Shown here piece by piece: positions 5,695 through 8,607 of a stretch of 8,607 bases of DNA (its first letter is position 1; each line of letters starts with the position of its first letter). The DNA is from Methanobacterium sp. (GTDB taxonomy: Archaea > Methanobacteriota > Methanobacteria > Methanobacteriales > Methanobacteriaceae). The stretch lies in the NCBI GenBank assembly GCA_030539815.1, contig JAUNXM010000084.1, positions 1 to 8,607 on the forward strand, in the 5' to 3' direction. The notes beneath the pieces are model-generated. The model made no database searches, had not been told where the DNA came from, and saw only the letters and a list, made by a program, of their open reading frames with translations. The position numbers and the translations under genes are program-made.

Positions 5695-5722
5695 TTAATA
5701 TCTGATAAAAATACCAGATATT
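5695..5722 (-). terminator. Hairpin and T-run ending the right operon
   Basis: TATCTG and CAGATA pair around a 10-nt AT-rich loop, 12 nt below the stop of the 5734-5943 gene. On the minus strand they are followed by T-rich sequence (TTTTTTAATTTTTAATTT-like). This suits archaeal termination. The stem may be a base or two longer than stated. Confidence 0.5.
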
Positions 5723-5733
5723 TAATTTAAAAA

Positions 5734-5943
5734 TCAGCGTTTTGCAAATCGGCCTCTTGAATCTCTTTTCGGCCCCTTCGATTTCGAAGAATTTACAGTT
5801 GCAGATTTTCTTTTAGTTTTCCCCTTACGACCATCTTCATAGTCGATGACTTTCTTTTTATTACGGACGTTTTCAGGCCTTTTTTCAACAGCTCGTTCGT
5901 AAGATTCAACTTTTACAATTTCTTTAACTAAACCGAGTCTCAT
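5734..5943 (-). CDS. Small, highly basic protein, last gene of the right operon
   Basis: A 69-residue protein dominated by Lys and Arg in its second half and low in hydrophobics, probably disordered and nucleic-acid binding. Residues about 1-20 could form a helix. The tail GPKRDSRGRFAKR resembles the basic C-terminal tails seen in some archaeal chromatin, ribosomal and viral proteins, but no family is assigned. GGTGAT lies 4 nt before ATG 5943. It starts 26 nt after the preceding stop and is followed by the hairpin terminator near 5700. A packaging or DNA-condensing role is possible if this is a viral module; this is inference only. Confidence 0.75.
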   Translation of the reverse strand: MRLGLVKEIVKVESYERAVEKRPENVRNKKKVIDYEDGRKGKTKRKSATVNSSKSKGPKRDSRGRFAKR

Positions 5944-5969
5944 TTTATCACCAATTTTTTGTATCTATT

Positions 5970-6239
5970 TTAATTTAAAAATAATTTTGAGATTGCAATA
6001 TTTGTTGCTGGTTTTCCGTTTCTGAAATATGTGTATTTGGAAATTTGATTCCTATCTAAATCAAAAAGGAAAACGGATACCTTATTATCTGTTTCTTTTC
6101 CAGAACATACATTATAGACAACGTCGTTATTGTCAGATTTTAAAATCTGTGCTTGGTGACCGTAGATTTTACGGCTTGGATTAAAAGAAATTAAAAAACC
6201 CTTATCCAAAAGTTGTCTTTCTAATTCATTTTTTTTCAT
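5970..6239 (-). CDS. Unknown 89-residue protein
   Basis: ATG 6239 has GGTGAAAAT in front, and that ribosome binding site overlaps the stop of the upstream gene, so translation is coupled. The N-terminus is helical (MKKNELERQLLDKG), followed by beta-like segments (FLISFN, YGHQAQILKS, KVSVFLFDLD, KYTYFRNGK), with a single Cys. It is soluble with no known motif. The helix-plus-sheet pattern with an exposed loop could be a small phage- or plasmid-type domain; I cannot assign a function. Confidence 0.75.
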   Translation of the reverse strand: MKKNELERQLLDKGFLISFNPSRKIYGHQAQILKSDNNDVVYNVCSGKETDNKVSVFLFDLDRNQISKYTYFRNGKPATNIAISKLFLN

Positions 6240-6243
6240 ATTT

Positions 6244-6510
6244 TCACCGTTTTTTGCTTTTATTTTTTTGTTTCCTGATTTTTTCTAATCGTTTTAAAAA
6301 TTCAGTCTTGTCTAATTTTTTATATTTTTTGGCGGAATAATGCTTTTCCAATCCATCCATCTCTCTATGTGTTTTAACATGTTGATGCTCTGCAACGTCT
6401 TGTGCGCCCGTATCCCACCCACCATAATACCATTTCCGAGAATGATTAACAACTAAATCTCTATAATGTCCATTTTTCGCATAGGTGTAATATTTTTGAA
6501 GTCGGTCCAT
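6244..6510 (-). CDS. Unknown 88-residue basic protein
   Basis: ATG 6510 with GGAG upstream in the leader; it stops 4 nt before the next gene. The first half is aromatic and His-rich (YYTYAKNGHYRDLVVNHSRKWYYGGWD, then EHQHVKTHRE). The second half is a charged helix with many Lys (KYKKLDKTEFLKRLEKIRKQKNKSKKR). Three His in EHQHVKTH could bind a metal, but the spacing matches no motif I know. A DNA- or RNA-binding structural role fits the charge; there is no direct evidence. Confidence 0.72.
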   Translation of the reverse strand: MDRLQKYYTYAKNGHYRDLVVNHSRKWYYGGWDTGAQDVAEHQHVKTHREMDGLEKHYSAKKYKKLDKTEFLKRLEKIRKQKNKSKKR

Positions 6511-6558
6511 TAATAAAACTCCATTCGTTAATGCAACATTATTTAGAGTTCACTGGTG

Positions 6559-6582
6559 TAAACTCATTTGAGCATGAGTTTA
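6559..6582. repeat. 8-bp inverted repeat over the end of the 6564-6961 gene
   Basis: TAAACTCA (6559-6566) and TGAGTTTA (6575-6582) are exact reverse complements with an 8-nt loop that covers the last codons and the stop of the gene. It could be a transcript hairpin that limits read-through into the downstream part of the operon. No T-run follows on the minus strand. Confidence 0.4.
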
Positions 6583-6961
6583 GATTTGAGGAGGGCTTCT
6601 TTCCCTTTCCATCCATAATTACTAACCAGTTGATTGAAAGTATCCCTAAGAAGTTTCGTTCCACCTTTCGCTCTTGATTCTTTGATATACCCTATTTCTT
6701 CCCACTTTACAGTAGGATATCTATCTCCTCCATATCCAACTACTCCTCCAAACACTTTTCTATATTTATAGCCATTCTTATTAGTAACAGAAGGGGAAAC
6801 ACGCATTGCATCATAGCCACGCACAGCGATATTATCCGCAACGCTTACAACTTTTTCTTTATGATAGGGTATAAATAACCATTTGCTTCAATTAAATTAT
6901 CCATTTCCCATCTTGCCGCTTTTAATTCAGCAGGGCTCATATTTTCAAACTTTTTTGCCAT
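6564..6961 (-). CDS. Unknown protein split by a frameshift
   Basis: ATG 6961 has GGTGAT 4 nt upstream, overlapping the stop of the preceding gene, and begins MAKKFENMSPAELKAARWEMDN. After about 27 codons the frame dies at a stop (KKKL). The neighbouring frame picks up WLFIPYHKEKVVSVADN and runs open to TGA 6564 (RGYDAMRVSPSVTNK...). One missing base near 6877-6886 would join both into a protein of about 132 residues. No start codon with a ribosome binding site exists for the second half; only an internal GTG at 6824 is available. So I read this as a single gene broken by a frameshift, not two genes. The product has a charged helical N-terminus and a Gly/Tyr-rich middle. I do not recognise the family. 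Confidence 0.6.
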
Positions 6962-6966
6962 TTATA

Positions 6967-7347
6967 TCACCATTTTGAAAGTTCAGGAATTTCTCTAATA
7001 ACTTTTTTGTGTTTTAGTTTATCAGTAGCTGACGATTTCATTTTATTTTTTGAGAAAACATAGCCAGGTCCTTGTTTTTCAATCAACTTGTTTTGTTTCA
7101 GTAACCATAATAAATATGTTTTATAGTCTGTCCCCATTTTGTTTTCAACGATGTCTGAATAAATCACTCCATTATTCAGAAATTTTGAAGTTAGCCTGAA
7201 AGAATCATATAATTCATTATATGCTTTTTTCATTTCTTCCGTAAAAAAACCTTTCACATCAGAAAGAGATAAATCTCCATTATCAACTTTCCTTTTGATT
7301 TTAGAATAATAAGGGGTTTTTGGAGTAATGGATATTATAAAAGCCAA
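6967..7347 (-). CDS. Winged-helix-like protein with a TTG start
   Basis: The frame is open from an ATG at 7368, but the ribosome binding site GAGGTGAT (7359-7352) lies inside that frame, 4 nt before TTG 7347. I therefore take TTG as the start, giving 126 residues. Nothing resembling a ribosome binding site precedes ATG 7368. Residues about 60-98 (GVIYSDIVENKMGTDYKTYLLWLLKQNKLIEKQGPGYVFSKN) have the helix-helix-wing pattern of winged-helix DNA-binding domains, with the typical KLIEKQGPGYVF wing. The N-terminal half is helical. The C-terminal tail is basic. It is likely a DNA-binding protein within the operon, and its stop overlaps the ribosome binding site of the next gene. Confidence 0.75.
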   Translation of the reverse strand: MAFIISITPKTPYYSKIKRKVDNGDLSLSDVKGFFTEEMKKAYNELYDSFRLTSKFLNNGVIYSDIVENKMGTDYKTYLLWLLKQNKLIEKQGPGYVFSKNKMKSSATDKLKHKKVIREIPELSKW

Positions 7348-7406
7348 GTATATCACCTCTTTAAACATATAACTAATTAATTAAATGAGATTTTTTAGAT
7401 ATATAG

Positions 7407-7640
7407 TTATTCATCCCTTTTTGATACTAATTGTCTCGTTAAATTTAACTGATTAAACACGGAATGTTTTGTTTTTTTAAACATGAATGCAATTTCATCA
7501 ACGCTATATTTTAATTCAACGTAGTAATAGTATACAATTAAATTAGTGGTCGGAATTTCACTATATTTATTAAGAAAATCTTCAAAATCCGTCATATTTT
7601 CCCGCAATCTATCCAAACTAATATCATTCACAATTATCAC
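7407..7640 (-). CDS. Small helix-turn-helix protein
   Basis: A 77-residue protein whose second half, ELKYSVDEIAFMFKKTKHSVFNQLNLTR (about 43-70), fits a helix-turn-helix of the sigma-factor or resolvase kind: helix, turn at KKT, recognition helix HSVFNQL. The start is GTG 7640 or GTG 7631. ATGTGAT, a weak ribosome binding site, lies 4 nt before the second, so the true protein may be 74 residues. No good ribosome binding site precedes the first. It belongs to the same minus-strand transcript as its neighbours. It could be a regulator or a DNA-binding subunit; no family is recognised. Confidence 0.65.
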   Translation of the reverse strand: MIIVNDISLDRLRENMTDFEDFLNKYSEIPTTNLIVYYYYVELKYSVDEIAFMFKKTKHSVFNQLNLTRQLVSKRDE

Positions 7641-7676
7641 ATCTGATTTCTATTTTTTTATAAATTATCTCAATTT

Positions 7677-7796
7677 TTAAACCAATCTGCTAAATACAAA
7701 CCCAATGACAAACCCGAATGATATGAATATCAAACAGAAAAACAGTGAACCTAAGAATTCACCAAATAAATCACCTTCTGGTTCGTTTTTACTCAT
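7677..7796 (-). CDS. 39-residue single-span membrane microprotein
   Basis: A gene from ATG 7796 to TAA 7677. GAGGCG lies 5 nt before the start, and the first 8 nt overlap the end of the upstream small gene, so translation is coupled. The N-terminus is acidic and soluble (MSKNEPEGD). Residues 14-35 (FLGSLFFCLIFISFGFVIGFVF) are a single membrane-spanning stretch, and the C-terminus is short (SRLV). A membrane microprotein in a DNA-protein-rich operon could be part of a lysis, holin-like, envelope or signalling function; nothing shows which. Confidence 0.65.
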   Translation of the reverse strand: MSKNEPEGDLFGEFLGSLFFCLIFISFGFVIGFVFSRLV

Positions 7797-7911
7797 TGTT
7801 GCGCCTCTTTTTTGAATAATGAATATTGCGGGTAATTGTAATTCGGCCATCTCGCATTACCAAAACCTCTAAATCAAATTCAGGATAATATTTGTATTTT
7901 AAAAAATTCAT
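7789..7911 (-). CDS. 40-residue basic microprotein
   Basis: A gene from ATG 7911 to TAA 7789, overlapping the next gene by 8 nt. GGGGG about 8 nt upstream is a fair ribosome binding site. The product has an aromatic N-terminus (NFLKYKYYPEFD), a beta-like centre (EVLVMRDGRITITRN) and a basic end (SKKRRNNE). The central V-x-R-D-G-R-I-x-I pattern looks like a beta-hairpin, perhaps a small DNA- or protein-binding fold. No family is recognised. Confidence 0.55.
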   Translation of the reverse strand: MNFLKYKYYPEFDLEVLVMRDGRITITRNIHYSKKRRNNE

Positions 7912-7937
7912 ATACGTGCCCCCGTTTAATAATTCTA

Positions 7938-8219
7938 TCAGAAATCCATTGTAAGATAATCCCATGCATATTCTGAACCAAATTTATTATACATATATAT
8001 AAGAAATTTACTAAAACATGCATGTGCCCTAATGGAAGAAGTCCAATCAAATATTATGATTTTGAAGTCGTGAAATTCATAATCCTCTTTATAGTGATAG
8101 ACCTGCATACGTTCATCAACCGAATCACACTTAACCATAGAATGGACATATATTTTAGTCGGCTCTCTGACAATTTTGAATTCCGTTATATTTTTGTTTG
8201 AATTATAAAGTTCATACAA
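7938..8219 (-). CDS. Unknown 93-residue protein
   Basis: GGAGGGAA lies just before TTG 8219, and the gene overlaps the end of the upstream gene by 34 nt, which supports coupling, though the distance from GGAGG to this TTG is short. An ATG four bases further on is in another frame and gives only 9 codons. The next in-frame ATG (8138) has no ribosome binding site and would remove the first third. The product is soluble, with alternating hydrophobic strands (EFKIVREPTKIYVHSMVK, FHDFKIIIFDW) and a C-terminal helix (SKFLIYMYNKF). No motif I know is present. Confidence 0.65.
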   Translation of the reverse strand: MYELYNSNKNITEFKIVREPTKIYVHSMVKCDSVDERMQVYHYKEDYEFHDFKIIIFDWTSSIRAHACFSKFLIYMYNKFGSEYAWDYLTMDF

Positions 8220-8427
8220 TTCCCTCCAATAATGTTTCCGCTCTCGTCGACCTCAATGAAATCGCAGTCTTCCCCAGCTAATTCTTTTCGGCATGCTACC
8301 GCATCTTCTCGAATTAAAAATTGATGGAGACATGCATCGCAATCGTTCCCTTTATTAAAATATTTTGAATAATCTTCCATTTTTGAAGCACATTCTTTAC
8401 ACAACGTTTTTTAATTTTTAATGCCAT
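8186..8427 (-). CDS. Zinc-binding-like protein, first gene of the right operon, with probable frameshift
   Basis: ATG 8427 is the ATG of the 78-bp promoter/leader copy 2 and has GGACGTGA 7 nt upstream. It reads MALKIKK and then leaves frame at a run of six A (8405-8411). The frame one step over starts at TTG 8404 and carries CKECASKMED, then CDACLHQF and further Cys (ACRKEL, DCDF), a two-pair CxxC layout of a small zinc-binding protein. One added A would join them as MALKIKKTLCKEC. TTG 8404 itself has no ribosome binding site, so a joined gene of about 80 residues is more likely. A -1 slip on the A run could also produce it. The C-terminus overlaps the next gene by 34 nt. Confidence 0.6.
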
Positions 8428-8502
8428 TTTATTTTCACGTCCTTCGTCTTACGACAATCCATAATACGCACCACTGGTATAAATAACTTCCTGTCTGTTT
8501 GG
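8425..8502 (-). repeat. 78-bp duplicated promoter-leader, copy 2
   Basis: This copy matches 4935-5012 at 72 of 78 positions. It provides the TATA box (TTATTTATA near 8478-8488), leader, ribosome binding site GGACGTGA and ATG for the right operon, which runs about 2.7 kb down to 5734. Its AT-rich leader contains GTCGTAAGAC, a small self-complementary element. Confidence 0.92.
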
Positions 8503-8607
8503 CTTTGCACGAAAATAGCAGAGGATGATATAGGTATAATTATTCTCTGTTTTAAAAAATAAGCAGATATAAATAAATTAAATGATATCTGTTGAGTATG
8601 ACACAAT
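8503..8607. other. Short noncoding end of the window
   Basis: No supported gene lies here. CAGATAT (8564-8570) and ATATCTG (8585-8591) form an inverted repeat that shares its core with the terminator hairpin near 5700. A minus-strand reading frame passes through here and through the promoter copy, but it has no start signals of its own. Confidence 0.4.

Noticed and set aside
4935..8502. The 78-bp pair as long terminal repeats of a transposon
   Set aside because: The copies are in direct orientation, end at start codons, and no target-site duplication is visible at their outer edges.
8418..8606. Minus-strand open frame through promoter copy 2
   Set aside because: It crosses the TATA box and leader shared with 4935-5012 and lacks its own start signals.
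1..8607. CRISPR array, rRNA or tRNA genes anywhere in the window
   Set aside because: No regularly spaced repeats, no tRNA-like T-loop sequences and no rRNA-like GC-rich stretches were seen.

Overview
The window is an AT-rich stretch of archaeal DNA that looks like accessory or mobile-element sequence (integrated element, plasmid or virus) rather than core chromosome. Archaeal origin is inferred from four things: BRE/TATA-type promoters (for example AGGTATATA boxes), Shine-Dalgarno sequences of the GGTGAT / GAGGTGA type that often overlap the previous gene's stop codon, an archaeal-style winged-helix regulator with an RQPxVS recognition helix, and an IS4-like transposase remnant. I cannot assign a lineage; an AT-rich methanogen or a Nitrososphaeria-type archaeon would both fit. 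Nearly all genes are short, are read on the minus strand, and encode proteins I do not recognise.

Layout, left to right. 1-308: 5' part of an unknown minus-strand gene. 309-1089: about 780 bases without a supported gene, containing several strong inverted repeats. 1090-1371: a plus-strand gene with a very good promoter and ribosome binding site but an in-frame TAG as codon 12. 1372-2653: a minus-strand four-gene unit headed by a winged-helix regulator. 2753-3602: a 43-residue CxxC protein followed one base later by a serine recombinase. 3603-3920: noncoding, with three palindromes, one of which resembles a recombinase crossover site.

3921-4937 and 5734-8427 hold two minus-strand operons of small genes. 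Each is headed by a copy of the same 78-bp sequence (4935-5012 and 8425-8502, 72 of 78 identical), which carries a TATA box, leader, ribosome binding site and ATG. They are therefore probably co-regulated. Between them lie an isolated winged-helix gene (5096-5293) and the C-terminal remnant of a plus-strand IS4-type transposase (about 5311-5645).

The right-hand operon runs through at least ten small genes (zinc-binding-like, unknown, membrane microprotein, HTH, winged-helix, basic proteins) to a hairpin and T-run near 5700. Several short genes (27 to 43 residues) are supported by overlap and ribosome binding sites. Three reading frames appear to carry single-base frameshifts (transposase, 6564-6961, 8186-8427), which points to decay, sequencing indels or, less likely, recoding.

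Of 23 genes whose stop is in the window, 13 end in TAA, 10 in TGA and none in TAG, while one well-signalled gene contains an internal TAG. That combination makes TAG recoding (pyrrolysine) worth testing, although a simple nonsense mutation is still possible.
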